The notes under the pieces: generated by a model
Told to the model about the DNA's origin: nothing
Databases searched by the model: none
Seen by the model: the letters and a program-made list of their open reading frames with translations, nothing else
Translations under genes and position numbers: made by a program
In this document: one piece after another, positions 8,201-14,476 of the stretch
Layout of the letters: every line of letters begins with the position of its first letter
How positions within the stretch are numbered: the stretch's first letter is position 1
Source: a virus
DNA: 20,718 nucleotides
IMG/VR virus record: IMGVR_UViG_3300046524_000002
Location: 1 to 20,718 of that record
Direction: 5' to 3' (one strand)

Positions 8201-8899
8201 ACGGATACCAACGTCGCGATCCTTCGCACTAGGCGTGAGGATCGGGCCAACCGGCACTGGCGACAGCGACAACTGCCCACCAGGTTCACGGCGAGATGCC
8301 GTGGCACTGGTAGGTGCAGTCGAGGCAAGCTCAGTCGAGAACGACTTGACGCCCTCAACACGATTGTACTCGTTGTGCTTGATAGCCTGCGTAGCGGCGA
8401 GACGCGGAGACATATCCTCGAACGCTGCGCTCGCTACCTTGCGAGCCTGCGGGTCGGTGATGCGTGAGAGAGTATCTGCGCGCTGCTGCTGTAGCTGCTT
8501 CGCATAGTCCTTCGGGTCCATCGTCTTGCCGGTCTCGTCCATAGCGACCGTCTGATCCGTGAACCAGTTGTTCACTTGGTCACGAGCCTGCGATGTACGA
8601 TAGCCCTGCGCAGTGAAGGCGTTGCCGCTTTCAAGCATCTGCGCTTCAGTGACACCTGACTGGTAGGCAATCTTGCCTTCAGTCAGCCACTGATCTTTCT
8701 TGTTCTCGAACTCCTTTTGCAGAACGCCCTCTACGCCCTGTAGCGCCTCCTGTAGACCGTCACGGTTGGTCAGGCTTGCGGCACTGGGAGTATGAGGGGT
8801 CTGCACGCCGCCCAACTGTAGCGAACGGTTAGGACGCTGTTCGCGCGGGTTAGGTGCGAGTGGGTCTTGTACGACCGCGCGCGTTCCTTCGTTAGCCAT
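5300..8899 (-). CDS. Internal virion protein, T7 gp15 position, with SleB-type cell-wall hydrolase domain, 1199 aa
   Basis: This is the middle of three genes in the order of the T7 ejection proteins gp14, gp15 and gp16, and is clearly longer than T7 gp15 (about 747 aa). Residues about 227-368 match the SleB/hydrolase-2 family: MLGEAGNEGAEGLAAVAHVL (E238 in GEAGNE is the likely catalytic acid), then NR, QPQQFSTW and GATHYYSP. This suggests peptidoglycan cleavage during DNA entry. A second module at about 420-505 (VQEHNGRFYNIPTVWNGK ... TPEEADARYAQMHKYMD) resembles a short domain of unknown function that I recall from other phage virion proteins. The remainder is Lys/Glu-rich, largely helical sequence with no recognised motif. 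The ATG at 8899 has AAGGA upstream and follows the preceding stop by eight bases, indicating one operon. The SleB call is good; the gp15 equivalence is by synteny. Confidence 0.85.
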   Translation of the reverse strand: MANEGTRAVVQDPLAPNPREQRPNRSLQLGGVQTPHTPSAASLTNRDGLQEALQGVEGVLQKEFENKKDQWLTEGKIAYQSGVTEAQMLESGNAFTAQGYRTSQARDQVNNWFTDQTVAMDETGKTMDPKDYAKQLQQQRADTLSRITDPQARKVASAAFEDMSPRLAATQAIKHNEYNRVEGVKSFSTELASTAPTSATASRREPGGQLSLSPVPVGPILTPSAKDRDVGIRTMLGEAGNEGAEGLAAVAHVLKNRTTDSRYPKSVAEVSLQPQQFSTWNAGAGGNAIPYNAKPGSPAYERAGEVFDAVMAGKHVDQTGGATHYYSPAGMQKLVNDGDQTNTVPRWLDEETKRGGGRIKIGGHIFVGKTNGAGNSHADEAQSTLNLNPQERALYDRHVNNLNGPGGVDNPPDENNPQGSRSTVYVAVQEHNGRFYNIPTVWNGKREVEKYTRPNGTSLDVPNKAALDNVEKAGWDNFPSYRTPEEADARYAQMHKYMDKDTAAYMSGKVKPVPQNEVTQRIMTSALKPEDKAAAVADAMRRTLDAGDDKLFNDAGGIAMMQNLRAKAADIDEVIKAKKRFDDKKLTEFNTGNIKFEDDIKARAEKGEDRDSILADIDKRRASGLMNDAQARALATGALDKIRAESKGDNATQMANPDMLGELGGLYQGIASGSLEFKSAAAQGKKIAEKYGATEKDVQKIVGKMFTEDQSYQTRLREKVEAAVKTKAEQDGIKANVDRALSNGNGLAHVTGSLKATNNRGNPVTITAEEYGVQQVKDKWAKEITTSVNNGTLDRSQAKGMLERKVALELQNHGVVDKETVDQINGSLQGNIVKDGKVSDEARQAYDTWLNLKTTGDISPAYMAKLVPDPTTRNLLEHAFLFDGGTLSKDQALLKAHEVLNDPNRDPNDKINKDVVWKQKLDVDLKRVLLERTHGSFLDSWFATKDPSERERILTNNTVAQNYVTQRAEMYHALEPREHGEVSLEKGLQDLQRNSTPVMGNLVITKPGKELSKTMGLDGFGPDAAEAAIEKYVRDNGAKLWPQAYDEQGSTLLGGKRMFDTTTNPVTGANSAYDHQSKIAGAISTLGTIDRQFSPQGIARAISSKYENPDNLTGSRRDAPPVHITYDAENGIMTVDLYKDAEMKQTLGSPKHLNVKAIGAEYAKAQTEPTRWAKTWNSMFKTGASGLNGDNMENVYNAN

Positions 8900-8907
8900 C
8901 TGTTTCC

Positions 8908-9420
8908 TTATTTGGGTTTGCTACTCTGATACAACTTCGTCGCATCAGTTGCGAAGTTCAGCATGTACGTAGCGGGGTTAGGGTCAGGGATCGGGCTGTA
9001 GTCCATCTGCATCGCGGCAGAGATGTCCACCTGCCTGCGCTGGTTGTCGATCTGTAAGAACTGCGATTGCAGGTCTTGCTTGCGGCGCGACTGCGCCATT
9101 GTAGCGTTGCGCTCCACGTCCGCCATAACGGCGTTGACTGAGCGTCCGCCCGTATCGGACGCAGCAGCCGCCACTTCAGCCTGAGCCGAAGTGATGTACT
9201 CGCTGCGCTCGATAGCGAACGCCTGATCTCTGCTGGTTGCACGTACGATGTTCTCGTTAGTCGTCAGAGTGTTCTGACTTTGCGCCGCAGAGAGTTTAGT
9301 CATGGTGTTCTTGTAAGCCTGCCACGCCTGCTTAGCCTGCGCGTCCTTCTCGGCTTGCTGATACGCCACGCCTTGACGAAGTGCAGACAGTCCACCACTC
9401 AAGGCTAAATCTGCCCACAT
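8908..9420 (-). CDS. Internal virion protein, T7 gp14-like, 170 aa
   Basis: This small protein is encoded between tail tubular protein B and the first large internal virion protein, exactly where T7 has gene 14 (196 aa). It starts MWADLALSGGLSAL, followed by long Ala/Gln-rich helical sequence (YQQAEKDAQAKQAWQAYKN, SAQAEVAAAASDTGG, RRKQDLQSQFLQIDNQRRQ) typical of gp14-type ejection proteins. In the T7 family this protein forms part of the channel through the outer membrane. The ATG (9418-9420) overlaps the stop of the upstream tail gene as TAATG, which suggests translational coupling. No catalytic motif is visible. Assignment rests on position, size and composition. Confidence 0.8.
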   Translation of the reverse strand: MWADLALSGGLSALRQGVAYQQAEKDAQAKQAWQAYKNTMTKLSAAQSQNTLTTNENIVRATSRDQAFAIERSEYITSAQAEVAAAASDTGGRSVNAVMADVERNATMAQSRRKQDLQSQFLQIDNQRRQVDISAAMQMDYSPIPDPNPATYMLNFATDATKLYQSSKPK

Positions 9421-11855
9421 TATTGTTTGCCTCCTGTGTTGGCGATCCGGCGACCGCGCTTGCTGTACTGTCCTACGTACTCGATGTCTGCGAGCGTCAT
9501 AGGCAGATGACTGTTAGAGTAGAGTTCGATCTCTGCATCGTTCACGTTGTAACGGAACGGGAGCACGAAGAGGCCGCTGCTCAGAGGCTGCTCACCAACG
9601 ATGTCCTCAACGTCACCGACGATGCGGGCGTTGAACGCGACTTCAGGCCCGTCGCCGTACTTGGATCGAACACGACCAGCTATGTAGCCGGTGTCGTCGA
9701 GCGCAATGTTGAATGACCGTGCACGAACCTTGGCAGAACTGATGACGGTGCCATTGGCATCCTTCACAGATGGCATGGTCGGCATGTAGCGAGACATGAA
9801 GCGCGTACCCACAACCACGTCACCGCCTAGCATGTTCTTGCTGAGCGTGACCACCTTACCGTCTACGCTGTCCGTGATGCTCTCGATGGATACCGTGAGA
9901 CCTGGCGTAGGGCAGTTATCGCTCTGCACGCATACGAGTTCAGCATCAGCCAGATAGGCGTACGGCAGAATGAACGACTGGTAGCAGTCGTGCACGTCGA
10001 ACCGCTGATCGAGGAACAATGGGTACTCGATGCTGTCGCTACCGTTCTGAACGTCCAGAGGCATACGCAACAGATAGAACGTTGTACCGATCTTCTGCAC
10101 GAGGTACAGAACGTCTTCGTCGAAGAAGCTGTACACGATGCTATGCGCGAACTTCCACGTAGACCATGCAGACTGGATTTTCTTATCGTCCGCCCAAATG
10201 TATTGGTACGGGTAAAGGTCCGTCTGAGTGTTGTCCGTGTGCACGAGAAGCGTCTCGTAGTTCGCTGACGCAGTAAGCAACGTGGACTTGCCAACAAGAT
10301 ACTTGTTGACGTGCTGCGTGATCGTGCGGCTGTCGTTGTTGTCGCTCGTGGTCTCCGAGAAGAACTCACGCACGCCTGTAAAGCGTCCGAAGTTGGAAGC
10401 GAAGAACACGTTCTTGCCAGCAGACACAGGCTTAGCCTGTAGTTCGCTCTCGAAGCTCGTGGTAAGCACCAGCTTGGCGTTAGACGGAGTGAGCGCCGTA
10501 CGACCGAACACAACGAACTGAGCCTTTGGCGAGAACACCGCAAGGTCTTTGTTGAATGACACAGCAGCCAGCATCTGAGAACTTTCGACAGTCGAGTTGA
10601 TGTCGATAGGATCGGTATCGACGAGAGCCGACGCTGATCCTTGCCAGAAGTTCGTAGGCTTGTTCGTACGAGACATGATGACGTTCGAGCCTGACAGGAA
10701 CACTGCGCGGCCTTGGAAGCTCGCCACGTCGTTGATCTTGTTTCCAACGAATGACGGATCAGGGTTCGATACTGTTGTACCGACCAGTCGCGTTAGCCAA
10801 GTCTCTCGCTGGAACCTAAACCCCGGATCGTTGTAGACCAGCTTGTGCGGCATGGTAGCCGCGTTTAACGTCGTAGGCGTCGCGGGTGCCACGGTCTCCT
10901 GCCAGTAGCCAGACTTGCCGAAGCCAGCGAGGTTAGGTGTCTTGGAGTTCTCAAGCTCCTGTACGACGAACTTGAACCACAAGTCTTTCTCTCTGTCGGC
11001 ATTCTCTGCGATCCGCACAGCGTAGTAGTGCGGCGCAAGTCGCGGGAGGTCCGCAATGTCCGAGACAGTATCTGTGCACGCCTTGAAGTTCACACCGCCC
11101 CCACCGTCCGCCACTGTCACAGTGAATAGACCGGGTGACGGCTTCTTTATGACGATGATGTCACCGATGATCGCGGTCGTCCAACCGGCACAGTACGATG
11201 TCGAGAACAACTCGGTAGCTGCACCGCTATCTGGATTGGTTGTGCCGCTGCCTGAAGTGAGACCCTGATAAAGACGCGCCGCAATGAACGGCGTTGCAAC
11301 GTAGATCGCGTCGTCAGGACCGGAGCCGGTCGCCGTCTTGAATGACGCCTTCAGAGAACCGTCGATGTAGATCGAGTACGTGACGCCGTACGCTCCACCG
11401 AGCACCTGAAAGATAGCTGCGCTAGTCCCTTCAGTGTTGTAGTACGGTTGCGTGGTTGTATCCAAGGCAGTGACGACTGACGGGTTGACCACAGTAGTTA
11501 TGTCTGCGTCATCTGTGCTGGACTTCAAGCCTGTCGTGCCCGCAAGGTACGCCGCCGCGTCTGCGTCTACAGTGACGCTCTGCGATGTCGCGTTCAGATC
11601 GAACACGTCAACGTCGCCGTCCTTGAACATAGCCAAGAACTTGTTGCCGTCTCGCGTAGTGAAGTTATGCCAACCGAGCACAGACGATGCCGAGCCGAGT
11701 AGCCCGACCAGATCAGTGGGCGGCCTGCGTCGCAAACCGTTCACTGCATCTGAACTCATGTTCTCTTGAAGCGAAGCCTGTCCGTCGAAGCGATCTCGCG
11801 CAGCCTGTTGCGAGACGCCCTGTAGAAGAGAGCCGAGCGAACCATCAACCTTCAT
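9420..11855 (-). CDS. Tail tubular protein B (T7 gp12-like nozzle), 811 aa
   Basis: Length is close to T7 gp12 (794 aa), and the N-terminus MKVDGSLGSLLQGVSQQA, followed by DGQASLQENMSSDAVNGLRR and RPPTDL, is the typical opening of this family. The protein forms the tail nozzle below the portal and gp11 ring and contacts the fibres. The body is beta-rich, with little Lys/Glu-rich helix, as expected for nozzle proteins. The start ATG (11853-11855) overlaps the stop of tail tubular protein A in an ATGA arrangement; the Shine-Dalgarno sequence is weak, so coupled translation is likely. The stop overlaps the next gene's ATG as TAATG. Identification is strong from sequence pattern, size and gene order. 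Confidence 0.93.
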   Translation of the reverse strand: MKVDGSLGSLLQGVSQQAARDRFDGQASLQENMSSDAVNGLRRRPPTDLVGLLGSASSVLGWHNFTTRDGNKFLAMFKDGDVDVFDLNATSQSVTVDADAAAYLAGTTGLKSSTDDADITTVVNPSVVTALDTTTQPYYNTEGTSAAIFQVLGGAYGVTYSIYIDGSLKASFKTATGSGPDDAIYVATPFIAARLYQGLTSGSGTTNPDSGAATELFSTSYCAGWTTAIIGDIIVIKKPSPGLFTVTVADGGGGVNFKACTDTVSDIADLPRLAPHYYAVRIAENADREKDLWFKFVVQELENSKTPNLAGFGKSGYWQETVAPATPTTLNAATMPHKLVYNDPGFRFQRETWLTRLVGTTVSNPDPSFVGNKINDVASFQGRAVFLSGSNVIMSRTNKPTNFWQGSASALVDTDPIDINSTVESSQMLAAVSFNKDLAVFSPKAQFVVFGRTALTPSNAKLVLTTSFESELQAKPVSAGKNVFFASNFGRFTGVREFFSETTSDNNDSRTITQHVNKYLVGKSTLLTASANYETLLVHTDNTQTDLYPYQYIWADDKKIQSAWSTWKFAHSIVYSFFDEDVLYLVQKIGTTFYLLRMPLDVQNGSDSIEYPLFLDQRFDVHDCYQSFILPYAYLADAELVCVQSDNCPTPGLTVSIESITDSVDGKVVTLSKNMLGGDVVVGTRFMSRYMPTMPSVKDANGTVISSAKVRARSFNIALDDTGYIAGRVRSKYGDGPEVAFNARIVGDVEDIVGEQPLSSGLFVLPFRYNVNDAEIELYSNSHLPMTLADIEYVGQYSKRGRRIANTGGKQ

Positions 11856-12478
11856 CGGATCACACCACCGATAAGGTTAGGATTGCGGGAGCCGTTCGTT
11901 CCGGTGATGCCGGACTGCAATCGACGAGCGTTGGGGCTGTCGAGTGCGTTCGTAGCGAGCACCTGTAGCTCCTTCGCCTTGAGCTTGGCCCACGCGATAG
12001 CGGACTGTTGCTTCAGTTCGTTGGTCTTGAAGCTGTCGCCGTCATCGTCGATGTACATCGCCTCGCGGGCTTTGTGCAGGATGTAGCTTGATGCTACTGA
12101 CGGCAAGCTGCCGATGTCCAGACGAGTAACGAGGTCAACGACGACGCTCGTGCTGATGACATCAGTATGCTTGAACGCATCGTAAATGAAGTTGCCGCGT
12201 CGCGCGTAGCGAAGCTTCTCAGACGGTGCCACGAAGGCAACGTCGCTGATCTGCATGTCGAGCGCAGCAGCCGGGACAGCCACCCGTCCCTCACTGTTAG
12301 GAACAAGCTTCATCCTGTACTCACGGTTGAACCACCAGCCTTGCTGCTGGAAGTCGATGTCCTCTGTTTCGAGAATGCGTAGTGCAGTCTGTACAGACGG
12401 GTGCGTGGACGTAGTAGAACTTACACCGCTCTCTCCAATCACGGAGAGCATAGAATTGATAATCGTAGCGCGGTCCAC
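11852..12478 (-). CDS. Tail tubular protein A (T7 gp11-like adaptor), 208 aa
   Basis: The size (T7 gp11 is 196 aa) and the sequence pattern fit the gatekeeper ring that joins portal to nozzle: an N-terminal MDRATIINSMLSVIGESGV, then HPSVQTALRILE, DFQQQGWWFNRE and an internal VPAAALDMQISDV. It is the first gene after the post-capsid terminator, so its expression probably depends on read-through. The start is GTG (12476-12478), with GGAG eight bases upstream (TTGGAGACTACTAAGTG); no ATG start fits. The last codons overlap the next gene (ATGA). Identification is firm by pattern and order. Confidence 0.93.
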   Translation of the reverse strand: MDRATIINSMLSVIGESGVSSTTSTHPSVQTALRILETEDIDFQQQGWWFNREYRMKLVPNSEGRVAVPAAALDMQISDVAFVAPSEKLRYARRGNFIYDAFKHTDVISTSVVVDLVTRLDIGSLPSVASSYILHKAREAMYIDDDGDSFKTNELKQQSAIAWAKLKAKELQVLATNALDSPNARRLQSGITGTNGSRNPNLIGGVIR

Positions 12479-12495
12479 TTAGTAGTCTCCAATGC

Positions 12496-12526
12496 AAAAA
12501 GCCCCGGCCCAATTAAGGACCGGGGC
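12496..12526 (-). terminator. Rho-independent terminator after the major capsid gene
   Basis: On the minus strand GCCCCGGTCC, loop TTAATT and GGGCCGGGGC form a 10-bp GC-rich stem with one U-G pair, followed directly by TTTTT and then G. It starts about 20 bases after the capsid stop codon (12546-12548). T7 has its main late terminator at the same place, after gene 10, where partial termination makes capsid mRNA more abundant than tail mRNA. The same role is inferred here. Confidence 0.93.
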
Positions 12527-12545
12527 AATGTAGGTTAGTGCAGGC

Positions 12546-13520
12546 TTACGCCTTGAACACCGCGCCGCACACGTCGGGGCGATTGATCGAGACACCGAAC
12601 GCGAGGAAGCTGTCGATGAACCACTGCTTCTCTTCGCGGTTGAACCAGATGTCGCTCTGAAGCGGAATGGTCTCACCGGCGAGGAAGGACTTCGGGTGCA
12701 GGATGACTGCAACGGCCTTCGCCTGCGCGGCCGACACGTCGTAAGCATTCGCGTTCTGCGCGTTGCTCAGGAAGTGCCCGGTGATCGCGGCAGTCGGGAT
12801 GCGCGCAGTCTTGACGATACGGACGCCCTTCAACTCGTAGATCATTCCCTTCGCGAAGTCACCGTTACCGGCAGCGAAGTCACGCGAGATAAGCTTGTTG
12901 TTGTTCAACAGCGTCTCGAACTCGGTAGGACGAACGAAGATGACGAGTTCAGTAGTCTCGATCTCTTCCTCTTCCATGTCCACGATGATGCCCGCGATAG
13001 CCTTGTACAGCTTGTCGGGATCGAGTTCATCGAGAGCGGCGGACAGCGTGGCGGACTTGCCAGCGCCGATGGACTGCTTGGACGGGGAGCCGTCACCGAG
13101 GACAGGGGCCGCAGCGGTGCTGCCCTTGATGCCCATGATGATGAAAGCCTGATCGAAGAACTTGCCAAGCTCCTTGCCGTGATCCTGCGCAAGCTCCTGA
13201 CGCGCGTCGAAGTGCGTCTGAAGATCGTTCAGCATGGAACGGTTGTCGCGGGCGAGCACAACGGTATCGACGGTCAGCGAGACCTTGCCGAACGGCGTGA
13301 CTTCACCCTGCGGGCGGACGCCGGGGACCAGCGCCTTCAGCGTGGTACGACCAACGCGGTTATTCGAGATAGTGTCGGTGCCCCGGACGGGGCGAACTTT
13401 CGCGTACTGCCGCATGATGGCGGACTTCGCGAACTGGCTTTCGACCATGCCACCGTACTGCTCAAGCAGTAGCGAGACATCCACATCGGAAAGGTCGGGG
13501 CCGGGAATTTCGTAAGACAA
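12546..13520 (-). CDS. Major capsid protein (T7 gp10-like), 324 aa
   Basis: This is the HK97-fold shell protein of the T7/phiKMV group, by position after scaffold, by length (T7 gp10A is 345 aa) and by pattern: ESQFAKSAIMRQYAKVRPVRG near the N-terminus, then a spine-helix region (ARDNRSMLNDLQTHFDARQE), LVIFVRPTEFETLLNN in the centre, and HPKSFLAGETIPLQ and AFGVSINRPDVCGAV at the end. The only reasonable start is TTG at 13518-13520, with AGGAG five bases upstream; the first internal Met is residue 25. A TTG start is unusual for what should be the most abundant phage protein. The gene is preceded by one strong and one diverged promoter-like site and followed by a terminator, so it can form its own high-level transcript. 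No second, frameshifted form is evident. Confidence 0.94.
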   Translation of the reverse strand: MSYEIPGPDLSDVDVSLLLEQYGGMVESQFAKSAIMRQYAKVRPVRGTDTISNNRVGRTTLKALVPGVRPQGEVTPFGKVSLTVDTVVLARDNRSMLNDLQTHFDARQELAQDHGKELGKFFDQAFIIMGIKGSTAAAPVLGDGSPSKQSIGAGKSATLSAALDELDPDKLYKAIAGIIVDMEEEEIETTELVIFVRPTEFETLLNNNKLISRDFAAGNGDFAKGMIYELKGVRIVKTARIPTAAITGHFLSNAQNANAYDVSAAQAKAVAVILHPKSFLAGETIPLQSDIWFNREEKQWFIDSFLAFGVSINRPDVCGAVFKA

Positions 13521-13523
13521 TGT

Positions 13524-13546
13524 TTCTCCTATAGGGACGTTACGCG
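13524..13546 (-). promoter_or_regulatory. Diverged second promoter-like copy overlapping the capsid ribosome-binding site
   Basis: The minus strand reads GTCCCTATAGGAGAAACA directly before the TTG start of the capsid gene. Compared with CTCCCTATTAGGAGATACA of the other sites it has one base deleted and two substitutions. Its AGGAG clearly serves as the capsid Shine-Dalgarno sequence. It may be a tandem promoter with a leader of about nine bases, or a decayed duplicate kept for its ribosome-binding site. The resemblance is seen; function is uncertain. Confidence 0.35.
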
Positions 13547-13553
13547 GACGGGT

Positions 13554-13585
13554 CCGCTGTATCTCCTAATAGGGAGGTACAGCGG
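13554..13585. repeat. 13-bp hairpin around the capsid promoter-like site
   Basis: Arms 13554-13566 (CCGCTGTATCTCC) and 13573-13585 (GGAGGTACAGCGG) pair over 13 bp with a single T-G pair and the loop TAATAG. The inner nine pairs are shared with the tail fibre site; the outer CCGC/GCGG pairs are specific to this copy, so the pairing extends beyond the conserved sequence. In minus-strand RNA the T-G pair becomes a C-A mismatch. No U-tract follows. Confidence 0.78.
13561..13583 (-). promoter_or_regulatory. Predicted phage RNA polymerase promoter upstream of the capsid gene
   Basis: The minus strand contains the core CCTCCCTATTAG (13577 to 13566) followed by GAGATACA, within 25 bases (13558-13582) identical to the site before the tail fibre gene. 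It lies in the 77-base gap between scaffold and capsid, the place of the strong phi10 promoter in T7. A start near 13566 gives a leader of about 46 bases. Promoter function is inferred from repetition, T7-like core and location. Confidence 0.68.
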
Positions 13586-13597
13586 CTGGTCCGTATG

Positions 13598-14476
13598 TTA
13601 GATACCAGCTTTCATGCCAGCTTTCCGCCGGGCATCCAGCGCCTTGATCTCTGTAGACGGGGCACGACGGTTATGCGCCGCTTCGAGTTCACGCACGTAC
13701 TCAGCGCGGGTCAGCGCCTTACCGATCACTGTACCAGTGCTGTCACCGACAGCGAGCTTGGCAGTACCGAGGCCCTTCTGATCCGGTGCAGCGTTGTACA
13801 TGCGCAGCAGTTCCTTCGCACCGAGGTCTGCACGGAAGCCGCCCTCGTCCAGCATCGTGCGGATGTCATCCACCTTAGCCTTGAACGCAGGATCAGCCTT
13901 CTCAGTCTTCTGTGCCCACGCACGTACGACGGCCCAGTTCTCCTCACCGCCGAACACTTCAAGCACCTTCGCGACACTTGCTTCGCTCTGTGCCTTCATA
14001 CCGTTGTAGTGCGCAGTGACGCCCGCCATGACGAGCGTAGCCTTGTCCTTGCCGAGCTTGGCTTCCAAGCCAGCAACGTCAACGTCGTTGAGGTCGCCGG
14101 ACTTCAGTGCCTTGGCAAAGTATTCGTTCGCTGCGTTCGGGCCGAGACCGGCTTCCTTCAGCAGATTTACAGCGGCCTGTGCAGCCGGGCTGTCGTCGAA
14201 CTTGGTGTATTCCTTCAGCGGGCCAGCGGCTTCCTTATCGGCAGCAGCCTTGTCCGCAGCCGCCTTGTCAGCAGCGGCCTTCTCTTCCGCAGCCTTCGCA
14301 GGATCGACTACGACAACGGTATTCTCTTCGTCGTCGCCCTTCTTAGGCGGTTCATTGGAAGCAGCGGCGGGAGCCTTCGGGCCTTTGCCCGTCGTGCTAT
14401 CGTCGAGGTTCTCCAACGTAGCGCCCTGCGCAGCGAGCGTCTTGTCTTCTACAGTAGTCGTAGTCTCGGTCGTCAT
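13598..14476 (-). CDS. Capsid assembly scaffolding protein (T7 gp9-like), 292 aa
   Basis: It lies between portal and capsid, is close to T7 gp9 in length (307 aa), and is acidic, Ala/Lys/Glu-rich and predicted highly helical, as scaffolds are. The N-terminal third is low-complexity (MTTETTTTVEDKT, a Pro/Ala stretch, then a KAAAD repeat at residues 66-80). The middle (EAGLGPNAANEYFAKALKSG, GGEENWAVVRAWAQ) and the basic C-terminus (NRRAPSTEIKALDARRKAGM), which probably binds the shell protein, match the family pattern. The start ATG (14474-14476) overlaps the portal stop as ATGA. The role is temporary: it guides procapsid assembly and leaves before or during packaging. Confidence 0.9.
   Translation of the reverse strand: MTTETTTTVEDKTLAAQGATLENLDDSTTGKGPKAPAAASNEPPKKGDDEENTVVVVDPAKAAEEKAAADKAAADKAAADKEAAGPLKEYTKFDDSPAAQAAVNLLKEAGLGPNAANEYFAKALKSGDLNDVDVAGLEAKLGKDKATLVMAGVTAHYNGMKAQSEASVAKVLEVFGGEENWAVVRAWAQKTEKADPAFKAKVDDIRTMLDEGGFRADLGAKELLRMYNAAPDQKGLGTAKLAVGDSTGTVIGKALTRAEYVRELEAAHNRRAPSTEIKALDARRKAGMKAGI
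14237..14281 (-). repeat. 15-bp tandem repeat encoding (KAAAD)x3 in the scaffold protein
   Basis: Codons for residues 66-80 encode KAAAD three times and continue into a partial fourth unit (KEAAG). The DNA units differ at synonymous positions, so the peptide repeat is better conserved than the DNA. It would form an Ala-rich helical linker. Confidence 0.8.

Noticed and set aside
6578-8467. 629-codon open frame on the plus strand inside the SleB-containing virion gene
   Set aside because: It is antisense to a well-supported gene, has no family-like motifs and its amino-acid composition (Leu/Val/Arg/His-rich) is that of a reverse-frame shadow. Long antisense frames arise when the sense gene rarely uses TTA, CTA and TCA.
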